A stretch of DNA of 64,000 bases from contig JABBOT010000002.1 of assembly GCA_016165875.1 (NCBI GenBank), positions 2,071,540 to 2,135,539 of the forward strand, in the 5' to 3' direction. Under the pieces are notes generated by a model. That model did no database searches, was not told where the DNA came from, and was given only the letters and a program-made list of their open reading frames with translations. Made by a program: the position numbers and the translations under genes. The stretch is from Acanthopleura granulata (Eukaryota > Mollusca > Polyplacophora > Chitonida > Chitonidae). Positions 33,933 to 45,999 of this stretch are shown piece after piece; within the stretch, counting starts at the first letter, position 1, and every line of letters begins with the position of its first letter.

Positions 33933-34370
33933 GGGGCCTCCGCTCGTTCGGTTAGCTCACTAGCGCAGCGCAATGACCCAGAAGCCTCCCACCAATGCAG
34001 TCGCTATGAGTTCAAGTTCAGCTCATGGTGGCTTCCTCTCCGGCCGTACGTGGGAAGGTCTGCCAGCAACCTGCGGATGGTCGTAGGTTACTCCCGGGTT
34101 CTGCCCGGTTTCCTCCCACCATAATGCTGGCCGCCGTCGTATAAGTGAAATATTCTTGAGTACGGCATTGAACACCTATCAAATAAATAAATAAATACAT
34201 AATAAATAATTAAATCAAAAGTGAAATATTCTTGAGAAGAGGTAAAACACCAATCATATAACTAAATAAAATTAATGAGAAATGTAGCGAATCGTCTATT
34301 TTCTTTGATTGATGTTCATTGACATATACTGACTTGTACGGCGGTGAAATTTATGGACACAGAGATAAAG
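33933..34370 (+). mobile_element. Full-length SINE-1 plus 3' extension, copy B
   Basis: The tRNA-like head (TCGGTTAGCTCACTAGCG, then a degraded B box GAGTTCAAGTTC) is followed by GTACGTGGGAAGGTCTGCC, AACCTGCGGATGGTCG, CTCCCACCATAATGCTGGCC and GTATAAGTGAAATATTCTTG, and an AATAAATAAATA tail. The segment after 34200 matches the extension at 25773-25900 in order, including GAAATGTAGCGAATCG, TTGATGTTCATTGACATATA and CTGACTTGTACGGCGG. Confidence 0.88.
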
Positions 34371-34842
34371 GGCATGGGTCAGGGGGAAAACGACCGCACA
34401 TCGTAACTGAGAATCTGAGCCAACAAGAGCTGGATTCGAACACACGCTCTGAATGGTCACGGAATAGTCGTCTTCCGAGATAACCTATTTGAGAAGACTT
34501 GGTCACCGTGAGTCCTCAATTCAAGATATAATATACATTGCAGAATTCACCTAGAGTTTCCAGACGTACTGAGAGTTCCAAAAGGAACATTTTTAGCCTA
34601 TTTTTACTATACTAAACTTCTCCGGGTTTTTTGTGGTGTCAAACCACACCTTGCATGTACGGAGTTAACACGTTTCCCGGCTGTCACTGTTTATAAGCAC
34701 TGGGTGCCAACAACCAGACAACAACGCTTGTGTGGCCTGAAGTGGACCTTTTGACGTTCATTGAAGGCCACTTGTCTTCCGTAAATACGGCGTGTATACC
34801 TGTATGTGAATAGCTCATGTCACTCCGGCTTCCTCCGCCTGT

Positions 34843-34925
34843 AAGAGTAAGAGAAAAATCGCTGAGTATGGTGTTAAACAACTGTGAAATAAATAAATAA
34901 ATAAACAAACAAATAAATAAATTAG
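34843..34925 (+). mobile_element. SINE tail fragment
   Basis: TAAGAGAAAAATCGCTGAG, then a TGGTGTTAAACAACTGTGAAAT-type end and AAATAAATAAATAAAC. It resembles the 3' end shared by SINEs here; family uncertain. Confidence 0.55.
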
Positions 34926-35277
34926 TAAGTGAGTAAATAAATAAGCAAATACCTCTCCCGAGTTGACAATAAAACATATACTTAAAACGATGTCATCCTC
35001 TTTAGGGGAAAAGCCACGTAAAACGCGTTAATGCAGGTATATAGTGGTTATACTCAGTTACGCCGCCTCATCTGTCCTTCATGATCTTGGTGAAACGCCT
35101 GTATACAGAAGTAGCGTTAACAAATGACGTTCCATGTGGGGAACTCTGAAAAATCCCTCATCCCGCATGTATCAAGAGGGTTCAACTCTGTGTAGCTTTT
35201 AGTTCTGTCCTGTAGCATGCATGCACGTCACAATTTTTGGTGTAAACTTGTTGGCTTAGAAACGCTTGTGTAGTACA

Positions 35278-35415
35278 CAAAAGGTCTGCCAGCAATTTGC
35301 GGATAGTCATGGGTTTCCTTTGGGCTCTGTCAGGTTTCCTCCCACCATAATGATCACCGCCGACGTATAATTCTTGAATACGGCGTAGAGCACTAATCAA
35401 ATATATAAATAAACA
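35278..35415 (+). mobile_element. SINE-1 copy with internal deletion
   Basis: AAGGTCTGCCAGCAATTTGC, CTCCCACCATAATGATCACC, then CGTATAATTCTTGAATACGG, where AGTGAAAT is missing, and a TATATAAATAAA tail. Confidence 0.85.
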
Positions 35416-35419
35416 GATA

Positions 35420-38400
35420 CATCAAAACATATCATTTTTTCATCAAAAGCCAGACTTATATATGTATTTGCAGGTATAGATTGGGGCGTAAGAGAATATT
35501 TGAATCGTCATACCATAAAAGAACAATTTATACCTGACATTAATGTGTATACCTTAATCCGATTTTAAACCTGTACTACAGACCCTTGAAACATTCACAG
35601 ACAACGTTCTATTTTTCTTTCTAAGTGTACGGTAAATTAAAACTGATGAATACTGGCTTACACCAGCTACGACTGAGAGTATTTACACATAATCGATATA
35701 ATCTAATTTTAAAATTTAAAACCATTTCTACATTATTTTCGGACTTATATATATAATATACAGATACATTCAACAATTAAAGCCAGATTGCAACCATAAA
35801 GTTAGGGATATCCTACGTATACCTATATCTCAAAGGAAAAGACAACAAATAGCATAACGAGGAGAGAAAACAGACCTAAACGACCAGAGCCATATTTTTC
35901 GGACATTTTTGGTAACACCATAAATCAAGGTTTAATTTTGAATTCTAACGGGGCCATGAGATACGCCGTGTTATAGAAACCGGAAACATGGTGTCGTGTT
36001 ACCGGTACCCTGCGCACATATGGCTAAAATGCAAAACAGGATACGGTGAAGTCAGGGAAATTTAACTTCCTAGCAATAGCGGCATTTTAGAGTTTCTCTA
36101 TATGTGCTACTCTAATTCTTCTAATTTTTGGGACATCTGGTGTGCCATTTTTAGCAAATAAACATCTAACAGGAATACATACAGTTTCTTTTTTCTCAGA
36201 TGGTTAGTCCATCTAATGAACAACAAACCCATATTTTTACTTATTAAAAAAAAAAACTCGAAAAACTTTTTTGGCTTTCAGCACTACTAATACCTGTCCT
36301 TTAAATTAGAATAATTGCGGTATTTTGTTTACTTTGTACTGCGATATGTGGGTTATGGAACATCACAAAATTAAAAAGGTATACGCTTGTTAAACTTAAT
36401 TTGGGATATACTTTATGTATGCATGTATACATTTGGTCTATAGTATGGTGTTTTCTTTTAAAGGGTGCTTTTGTATAATTTAGCTTGCTGTCCAGAGTTT
36501 ATTTAAGAAATCAGATTTCTTGCATCTACATATTTAGGTATTATGCGCACCTTGCTTATATCGGTATGAAGGAATGTGATCGACTGAGAACTGCCATGCG
36601 TGACAATCGAAGACTTATTGAGTGATTTCAGAACCAATCTTCACTAAAGTGAAAGACAGCGCATGTTCAAAGTTAAGGTTTGTCCAACAGGTTGGACAAT
36701 ATTATGTCCATTTCGGTGAAGTGTTTTCAATAACAGCTACCACGACTGTGGGAATTGGCCTTTGACCGTGCTCCGTCGGCTAACATGAAACGCAGCCATT
36801 GTATGTGGGCTGTGGCGTGATTGTTCCAAGCGTGAAACACTCTTGTCACCTGATACTGTAGTAAGCTGCTAAGGTTGTGGTTGAACTTATGTATATATGT
36901 AAATTTATAACATGAAATGATCAAGAAACTTACTCCCGCTATAACACAATGGTCTGGAAATACTTTGCAGAGTTGTTCACATAAGTGCTTGTTATAATTA
37001 AAATATATAACATTTGATCTTGTCCTGAAGCCAAAGTTTACAGATTATCTTTGCGCCAACTCCTGTTTCTATGCTTTTACATATTTCATTGACAGTCAAG
37101 TCAGAGCATTTACGTCACAGGTTATAAACGGCTGATGTTTCCTAGCTCTCCCACTGGTCTGTCTCTCACAAGCTTAAAGGCATGGGCCCCTGCATATCCC
37201 TAGTCCGCGGCAAAATACTCTACACTTCAAAGGAAGATAATTCAGCAACGAATTCATACAAATTCAAACAGGTTTTCACATGCGAGAGACAGTTTTGTAA
37301 TCTTTTTAATGAACAGTACCTGTCATAAACGCTCTGTCACTTAGATGAAAATGACAAAATGTGAGTTAAAGAAGGTAAAGATTACATATTTGGTTTCTTC
37401 AAGATGTCTTCCATAATACCAAGCTGGTTCAGCTGCGACCTTACATCTGGTGATTTGTCAGATACTGTGGCGGGGTGCGTGGGTTTCTCCAGGACATGCA
37501 CCTGAGCATGCAGTCAAGCGCCTTCCTATGAGAAGAACTTCTGAACACAGAGTAAACCATTTGGCAAAGAAATGAATGAATAAATCTAATGATGTTTGGT
37601 ATATATTTATTTATTTATTAATTTATTTCCGCACAATTGTGCAATTATGCAATATCGGTCAGTTTTATGTGTGGTGGAAACTAAGAGTGTACGTGCACAA
37701 AATTCCTGGTAGAAGAATGATGATATTCAACTCAGTAAGACATGTTCATTAAATTACGGCCAAACTATTATTGTAGTAGCCTCGTGCATCGCACATTGCC
37801 ACCAATGCACAACAAACACTGACGGAAGCTGGAGAAACCACATGTACGAATTCTCTATCCGACAGCTTTTGAAGACGCACCTGGTGTGCCTTAACGACTG
37901 AAGCACAAGTGCCTTGACCGCTCGGGCAAAGACCGCGTGCTGTTTACATTTGTATACGCAATTTGAAAGTACAACATCACGATTTTGTACTGGTTCTATA
38001 TACAAGGGAATTCACCAGGAAAGAACTGAATAAAATGGGCCAGCTACTTTGAACATGTCCAAAAATTAAAAAATAAAACGTTAGGAAATATCTCATGGGT
38101 CTTAAAAAAACCCCACCGTTATAGACAGAACTTGAGGCCATTGTTCTGTCTGCATATACAGCCCACAGAAATCCGGATGACAGTCGCTTTGAATGACAGA
38201 GATTGGGGATAAGCGATGGCCTTTTTAAGCCTTTTTCCCTACTGCCGAGGGTCATGCATTGTCGAGCGTGGAAATTGATACCGATTCAATTTTAACACTT
38301 GCTTGCTCATGGATTGGTTAAGGCTATGGATTTATCACTGGTGTCATTGGAATCAAATTCGAACGATTGAAGACACGAATTTTTTATCGGCCGCCGTCGA

Positions 38401-39160
38401 TTCAAGACAGGGTTTTATTTTCATGCCGTCCGATTTCAAAACAATCAAACGCCCCCTTGTGGGCCAACACAAATGCTCGAGGATCGAGCTTCACGAGCAG
38501 TCTTTGTCAACGAAAATGAACCGCCACGAATTTCCCGGAGGTGCTTATATTTTCATACGTGCTTGATTTATCCTCAGCTGATAGTTCCATTACCTCATCG
38601 CCTTGAAATATTATATACTCCTTTAGTCACCCAATTCAGCTGCTTAAATCAGCCTTAACACTGATAGGACCCGCTCTTTGCAGGGTTTCTTGCGGCAGAT
38701 ACGCATTCTTGCCTTAGTTAATGCTTTGGCATGATACAATCATTATTATATCTTTCTATAGCCTTTGGCTTCAGTTTGTAAGGCCACAAGAGTTAAAGAT
38801 GGAATGCTAGCACAAATGTTTCGAAAAATTGCTTATTTACATGAATTTTAAAAGCAACATAAAAAAATTATAACATAATAATAACAAAAAAATATATATT
38901 TATAAATTTCATCAGAGGTTTTCTAGGCAATATCCAAATGTAAATCTTCACGGATCTCTGTCCCTGTAAAGTAAAGGAAAGTTGCACCTTAATGTGCATT
39001 GGTTGGCAGCCTTGACGTTAGGAGACACGGGTTCAATCCCGAATCCTGTCAACGACATGATTTCAAAACTGGATATTAACCTTTGAATATTTAGCCTAGG
39101 GCTCATGCAGAAGGGTGTAGAATAAGGGCTGGTCTGCCTGGTTTCAGTATCCTTAGACTT
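35420..39160. other. Intergenic DNA, nothing coding supported
   Basis: AT-rich with poly-A runs. A block near 36190-36250 (CAGATGGTTAGTCCATCTAA) recurs near 48480 and may be part of an unnamed dispersed repeat. The stretch 38300-38570 is GC-richer and open but has no recognisable product. Confidence 0.4.
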
Positions 39161-39164
39161 ATTT

Positions 39165-39240
39165 GTTTATTTGGATCGTGTTTAGCGCCGTGCTCAAGAG
39201 TTTTCCTCTTAGGCCGATATAACGGCGGTCAGGTTTACGG
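39165..39240 (-). mobile_element. SINE-1 tail fragment
   Basis: The reverse complement holds the CTCTTGAGCACGGCGCTAAA-type end of SINE-1 preceded by CGTTATATCGGCC. Only the last part is present. Confidence 0.55.
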
Positions 39241-40144
39241 CTGGACAAGATGCAGTGTCCAGAAGCACAAAGACAACGTGTGGACTGGCACAAGAGGACA
39301 AGATGCAATATTCAGTACTATGAAGACAACCTGAGTACTTAAGGGAAAAATACAACGCCCATTAGACCAAAAGCAGCATGTCAAGGCCTGGAATCCTGGC
39401 GAGGCGTGCTGTTTTTGTCCCTACCTGCTTCCAGAACTATGCCCTAGTTCCACATGTTCCTACATGTATCTACGAGTCACAATTTCTATTCGCCTTGAGG
39501 TTTCCTCTTGAGTGCCATCCGGAGCGGTTTCACATTATACTATCCTGGTCCCCGACAGTGACGAACTCAGACGGCAATGATTCTGAAGCCCGGCTAGAAT
39601 CAGGTACCTACTTCTTCATACTCATGCTTGACATATCAAATAGAGGACGGCTTCTCATCGCTGTACTCACTGCAGCTTACTAAATGTCAATAAAATCCAA
39701 ATATTTCAACAAAAATTAACAAGCAGACAGTACAGGGTCATAGGAAAAGGTCAGCTGAGGTACTTTCAATTTAACTTTCAGCTGAACAAATATGTTGTTG
39801 TCGGTATTTCGTTCAGCGAGGCCTGATCGAGGAGGGTCCGTGAGTCATTAACTAAAATTCAACTTGCCGGAATTAGCGCCCTGAAAACGGCGTCAACCTA
39901 TCATGAACTCATGGCGGTGTAAGTTTTAGAGATAGTAAATTTTGGCTTTAGAACTAGATGCAATGTCCGGTAGCACTAATACAACAAAGACTTTGGCCTG
40001 GCTGCCGTGTGCAGTTCGGGGGTGCACAATGTCAACAAACTTGCTCCCTAGAGGCAAGATGCAGTGTTCTGTAGCGGAAAGGCAACGTGCAGACATTAAC
40101 TTGAGGACAAGAAGCACTATTCTGTAACAGAAAACAAAAAAGCG
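39240..40144 (-). repeat. Reverse-oriented copies of the 55-bp repeat
   Basis: Minus-strand copies of the unit found at 40328-41130 occur at 39240-39330 and 39955-40144. Telling blocks on the plus strand are AAGATGCAGTGT, CAAAGACAACGTG and ACTTGAGGACAAGAAGCA. Between them (39380-39900) the DNA is not obviously repetitive. Confidence 0.72.
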
Positions 40145-40327
40145 CTTTAAGTAACTACTTGTTTCCCAGGTTTTCTTGGTTGATGGCGAACAGGGTGCGA
40201 TTCCCGCTGGCGCACAGACAACCAGTAAACTTTGGCCTGAGGACAAGATCAAGTACACAAGAGCGTGACGAGAAAGTTGGGATTTTGGCAAGAGGACCCC
40301 TTTCAGCAAAGAAGTGGTTAACAACAC

Positions 40328-41130
40328 TTTTTTTTTTGTTTTCTGTTACAGAACACTGCCTCTTGTCCTTGAGCCAAAATCCACACGTTGTCTTCCTGCT
40401 ACAGAAGACTGCTTCTCGTCCTCAAGCCAAAGTCTGCACCTTGTCATTCTCCTACAGAACAATGGTTCTCGTCCTCAAGCCAAAGTTCGCACCTTGTCTT
40501 TCTGCTACAGAACATTGCTTTTCGTCCCCAAGCCAAAGTCCGCACCTTTTCTTTCTGCTACAGAATGCTGCCTCTTGTCATCTTTAGCCGAAGTCTGCAC
40601 GTTGTCTTTCGGTTATAGAATACTGTTTCATGCCATATTTAGCCAAATCTGCACGATGTATTTCTGATCCAGAATACTGCTTCTTACCCTCAAGCCAAAG
40701 TCCATACCTTGTCTTTCTGCTACAGAATATTGCTTTTTGTCCTCAAGCCAAAGTCAGCACGTTGTCTTTGTTCTACACAATACTGCTTAGTGTCCTCAAA
40801 CCAAAGTCCGCACGTTGTCTTTGTCCTAAAGAATACTGCTTCTTGTCCTCAAACCAAAGTCCACGCGTTGTCTTTGTTCTAAGGAATACTGCTCCTTGTC
40901 CTCAAGCCAAAGTCCGCACGTTGTCTTTGTTCTACAGAATACTGTTTAGTGTCCTCAAACCAAAGTCCGCACGTTGTCTTTGTTCTAAGGAATACTGCTT
41001 CTTGTCCTCCAACCAAAGTCCACACTGTGTCTTTGTGCTATACCGGACTGCATCTTGTCCTCTTTAGCCAAGGCTACCAAATTGTCTTTATGGTATACGT
41101 GCCATGTCCCGCGTTTTATCTCTGGGGCCC
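40328..41130 (+). repeat. Tandem array, about 55-bp unit, roughly 14 copies
   Basis: The unit reads approximately CTACAGAATACTGCTTCTTG, TCCTCAAGCCAAAGTCCGCA, CGTTGTCTTTGTT. Copies diverge by a few bases and in length, so reading frames shift along the array and several overlapping ORFs arise. Those ORFs (up to 145 codons) are therefore not called as genes. The first copies form inverted arms with 39955-40144. Confidence 0.88.
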
Positions 41131-41139
41131 CTGACATTG

Positions 41140-41755
41140 TATTGTGTCCTCTCTGGCCGAATCCTGAGCCTTATTTATGTTCTACCGAGAATTACATATT
41201 GTCAGCATATTATTGTTGTTCTATAGGACAGAGCTTCACAACTTATGCAGAGAGAGTTAGAGTTTCATAAATTACAGACATTTTTTTCTCCCTTTCAGAC
41301 CATAACAGTTTTGAATTTCGGACTTTTATTCAGTCCAAACGGCTCATGGTGTATTGAACTGAAACTTATGTGGCTTTGCCACAAAAATTCACATCAGACA
41401 GATGTACAAAACAGATCAAGTTCGCGTTCTTTTTCCCATTTCCCATCAATCTTTAGTTCCGGTTATTTGGTCGTCTTTTGGAGAGGCATGTCATATATAC
41501 TTGGCTTACATCCATTTGACAGCGTGGAATGGGCTGAGGATGTTGCAGTATCAACATAACCTTTATTCTGACGGCTCTATCCTGTAGAAGACATGAATTG
41601 CAAGAGCAAATTATTAAAGGCCAGATTAATTGTTGGGTTTCAGGTGCTTTCATGGTGTCAAATTTGTCGAAGTTCTATGAGTTGGTTTTCTCAAAATTTA
41701 GCAGTTTAAAATGATATACACAATGAAAATACTGTAGTTGCTCGTTTATACCGTA

Positions 41756-41803
<48 letters not shown>

Positions 41804-43700
41804 CGTGTTATTCATACTATGCAAAAAATCGACATCTGGCTTTCAGTTTGTTGTCTTTAATCCTACATTAACAAGAAATCTAGAATGAGAAGAAAATTTT
41901 GAAACTGAAATATTATAAATTATAAATGCACTTCAACAACAAAAAGCCCTTGTAAAATCCTGATATGACATTCGACACACGGATCAATCAGCTAGCAGTC
42001 ATTACGTAATTAGTGAAGCGACTAACAACTGGCACACTTGAATGCTGTTTGCAGGCCTTGGAGCCTGGACTATATAATTATGCGGATCACATGTGCATTG
42101 AAGCATACATACTTAGGAGTCATTAGGGTTGAATTTGTTATGTTTTACCTGCACAGGTTGTCTCCCTTTCATCAACGTTACGATGCGTAGATATTCTAGC
42201 ACGCTGAATGTTCATATGTTTCTCAAGACATAAATTCAGGCAAGGAGAGTTGACTCTACCTTTTTAAACACGAAGGCCTACATTTATAGACATAAAGGCT
42301 AAAAAGATAATAGGCCCTAACAGACATATATTAACGCAACGTTGTCTGCATGTTAACGCATGAAAACACGTAAATCTGCAGACACAGCTAATATTCCTTA
42401 GTGGTTATTTGTTTTTGTTAAATAATAAATCATGTTTAAGTCTTCGTTGTGAGCCAACATCCTGCATGCGACAGATGCTCACATGTGGCTGTTTTATCTA
42501 TATAGGGCAGCAAAAGCCTGTAGCAAAATATGCTGCGTCTTACGCCCAGAACACGTGTTTGACTGTTTTACTCTAGACAAAGAAAAGCGAGCTCAAACGT
42601 CTGCTTGTTCAATCAATGAGAAATTTTCCCGTCACAATGTCTCCAGCTTTTCCGAAAGTTCTTATTCCGTACTTGTAGAAGTCATCCAAGGGTCATAGAG
42701 GAAATAAACCATCGTGTTATTGCTGATGGTATCAAAATGGGGTCAGGAGGTCTCTTTAACATATTCATGAGACGTGAACTTTGACATCCAAGAAAGCGTG
42801 TAGTACAGTGTTCTGTGACTCGGGCAAACTTTCTATGAAACAGTGACAGTTTAGTGAAACTCTGTTTATGTGAGTTAAAGCCAAAGGATTGGTACCAAAG
42901 TAGTGGCAAGAGACCGGGGTAAGTATACTTTCTCAACTGGCTTTCTTAATTTCTTCTCAGCAACCTGGAAGCGGGTCGCTGAAGCACTAGAGACGTTTTT
43001 GTGTTCTCACTGCAACACCGCTTAGGAAACAAAAATGGCCGACCACAACCGTAGTCTACGAAGAAAGGGCCAAGTTTTTGTATCAAACGCGCTTAACTCT
43101 GACCTTGTAGCCTCTTTACTTCTTCGAAACTAACGAGTATTTGCTCTCAGATTACCACTACGAGTCTTTCGTTTCATTAAAGTAAGAAACACAGGCTAAA
43201 ACTTTGGGGATGTCGTTAGCAAAACAATGATAACCTCGTGTTGATGTAGAACGTGTGAATGAATTCCACTGCAGAACTGCTGGTATGAGGCCTCCGTGCC
43301 GGAATTATAACTTGGGCTTAGGGTAGCAAGAAATTTGAGGGAAGTGTTGTATTTCAGAGCAGTTTGTTGAAGATATTGATATTGTCAATTGAATAAAACA
43401 GCTCAAGAAAAATGGAGGCAAAACTCGATTTACATGCACACTATGATAGATCATAAATGTAACAAAGTAGTACAAATTACAACATTGTACCTTTAAAATG
43501 TATATCTACACATGGTGCATACACAGAATTATGTAGGATGGATAGTAACACTCTGATATGACATTTGAGGGGTGAGGATATTAGTTCCCTTCCCCTCTCC
43601 ACTCCTGGCCCTCCCAGTCAAAAGTGATGAGGGGATGTGGAAGCACACTCAGTACTAGTGTATATCATACTGACCTACTGTCCTATTATGAAATAAAGCC
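41140..43700. other. Intergenic DNA, nothing coding supported
   Basis: Contains the GT microsatellite. Short ORFs up to 104 codons lack splice support. Confidence 0.4.
41759..41808. repeat. (GT)n microsatellite
   Basis: About 20 uninterrupted GT units followed by GCGTGCGTGT, an ordinary dinucleotide repeat. Confidence 0.97.
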
Positions 43701-43709
43701 AACATTGTA

Positions 43710-43768
43710 CAGCTGAAAAGTTTTTGAGTGTGACATTAAGCAACAATCAAATAAATAAATATATAAAT
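43710..43768 (+). mobile_element. SINE tail fragment
   Basis: GCTGAAAAGTTTTTGAGTG, TGACATTAAGCAACAATCA and AATAAATAAATATATAAA resemble the 3' end of the SINEs here. Confidence 0.55.
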
Positions 43769-43974
43769 GTGTGCACTGCATCGAATGTACTATAATAGAT
43801 AATAATTTGCATAATCTGTAAATGGAATAAATACTGGTATGTAAAAATGCTTATGCATTCTTGCTTATTTTGGGCAGAAAATACAATGAATATAAAATAC
43901 ACATGTACATATTGCATGTCTTATGTCACAAACTTGATCATAGACCATAATAGGACATTTCAGACATTTATTAC

Positions 43975-44134
43975 CTCTGATCTTTTGTAAACTAGGGTTA
44001 GTGTTGACTTTTTGTGTTGGGAAAGGCCCATCCCAGGGTTCCATTAGGTTTTGGTCTTTTGGATAATACGCCTTCCTCGTAACAAGGTCGAAGATGCTAT
44101 AGTTGAGTGGACGCGGAGTTTCTGTCCTTCTTTC
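43975..44134 (-). CDS. Internal exon of an unidentified gene
   Basis: On the minus strand the acceptor TTTGTGGTGCAG and the donor GTAATA frame a 160-bp exon that is open in one phase (starts phase 0, ends phase 1; 53 codons). The peptide is hydrophilic, with RRTETPRPLNYSIFDLV, TRKAYYPKDQNLMEPWDG and PFPTQKVNTNPSLQKIR. Proline, aromatic and charged residues are spread as in a real protein, unlike the cysteine- and leucine-rich chance ORFs nearby. I could not place it in a family or find partner exons with certainty. The surrounding 134-codon ORF is mostly intron. Confidence 0.55.
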
Positions 44135-44831
44135 CTGCACCACAAACATGACGGTTGATGTACATGTATACAGTGAGTTACAGCTTGCAACACAAATCAT
44201 CATTAAATGGACAAATGCATTTTGTGTGTTGTAGATGTAGGTCACTGATCTCATAAATTTAACTTTCATAGATGTTAGCTTAACAGCTGTTGAGATACAC
44301 GATCATGATGCATGATGTGGGGAGCTGTGTACTTTACCCTGAGACATCTCTGTAATGGTGCACATGTGCTAACACCATTACCCCAGGCTCCAGTCTTTTG
44401 CCTGCATCCTATTGTTCTCCTGACTTGTGTCCTCCTTCAAGAATGTGGTCTCCACATATCATCACCTTCCATCAATGGTGAATGGTCCTCTGCGATTGTG
44501 TGCGGCTTAAAATGGGGAAGTCATGGGCAGTTTGTTTCCGCTTGGATCAGACATCATGTCTTTTGCACGAACAAGACACCCAGAATTGACTCACGCATGT
44601 CATGCGCTGGAAGCAACCATTGTTGCAGGCATCTGGTAGGCTAGGTTGGTATAGATGTAATTTTGAATCCAGTGGTGGATTATAACATAAGAATTTGGTA
44701 TATATGAGCTTTTTTTTTGTCCTTGCGGAAGAGATTTTTGTCCTTGTGGAAGAGGGTATGAAGATCATGAATTTGGCATCCTGTGTACTTCATCACCATG
44801 TTGTTAGTGTTAAATGTATAGTGGCCACAAT

Positions 44832-45007
44832 GCTGGCTTCCTCTCCGGCTGTACGTGGGAAGGTTTGCCAGCAGCCTGCAGATGGTTGTGGGTTTCCCCC
44901 GGGCTCTGGCCAGTTTCCTCTCACCATAATGCTGACCACCATCGTATAAGTGAAATATTCTTCAGTACAGGATAAAAAAAACCAATCAAATAAATAAATA
45001 AATAAAT
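44832..45007 (+). mobile_element. SINE-1 copy
   Basis: GGCTTCCTCTCCGGCTGTAC, GTGGGAAGGTTTGCCAGCAG, CTCACCATAATGCTGACCACC, GTATAAGTGAAATATTCTTC and a long AATAAATAAATAAATA tail. Only the head is missing. Confidence 0.88.
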
Positions 45008-45839
45008 ATTGGCCACAAAACCTGACCTTGGACTTGGAATTTGTAGATTCCCTGTCTCTCACATTTCCCCAGGGTGACACTAAGCAGTTGACTCATCCCT
45101 GAGCAGTTGGTTCAAGAACACCAATGTTCCACCAGTATTGTGGGCCTATCTGTATGTAGCACACAGGTAACTTCGTCAGTAATTGACAAAGGTTGGTGGG
45201 TTACATGAAACTTGAAAAATTCTGGGGTTAAACAACATTCAATTAATACGCACATGAAAGGATTTGTAAAATGTCTTCATGTACATTTAAAGATTGGTTG
45301 TCTTCATGAGCTGCATTGAAATCATAAAATTTACAGGTACATAACCACAATAAGTAGAAAAATTAACTTGTACCACATTCTACATGTATTAAATATTTAT
45401 GGAAATGCATGTACTTTTTCTTTTTTTACATTCAGCAGTAATATCTGTAAACTGTTCCCCCCTTGAGGAAGGTTTAGCTGAAATTTGATCAGACATATAT
45501 ACATGTTAATAGAACCAGACAGACTTCTGACTTAGGCCAAAGTCATTCTTGCTTAGCCCAGATAAGAAGACAATGCTACAGCCCTCACCCATCCCAGATA
45601 TGTCTGTGTTTATTTGACTGTTGTTAACTTTTACATCTTACTCAAGAATTGTATACCATGGTGGTCAGTTTGTGTGGTCTGGGAAATCGATCCAAGGCTA
45701 TTTCAAATCGTGAAGATTTGACTCAAGTAACTCATGGACAAATAAGCACAACAGTTTTGTCGAAGACAACTGATGTTCAACAAATGTTAGACCGTGGAAA
45801 AGGCCACTTCACCTTGGTCAACCACCTATTGTCACCAAG

Positions 45840-45955
45840 GCCCAATAAATGGTGAGAATTCCCTTTCCAAGGCTGGAATTGAACTCACACCTCATACATC
45901 CAGCCATTGAAAGGTGAGCCTCTTAACCCCTGAGCCACAACCTGGCCTCTTTTAA
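45840..45955 (-). mobile_element. tRNA-like SINE head (other family)
   Basis: The reverse complement reads GGCCAGGTTGTGGCTCAGGG, GTTAAGAGGCTCACC, then GTGTGAGTTCAATTCCAGCC, with A-box- and B-box-like blocks at tRNA spacing. It lacks a cloverleaf with paired arms, so it is called a SINE head and not a tRNA gene. Confidence 0.5.
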
Positions 45956-45999
45956 CCCTTCTTAAATAAAAATGAATTTAATATACAGAGCAGAAATAT

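Noticed and set aside
40159..41067. ORFs of 76-145 codons with repeated SATEHCF or LQNIAFCPQAKV peptides
   Set aside because: By-products of the 55-bp tandem array; the frame changes between copies and there are no splice sites or conserved start.
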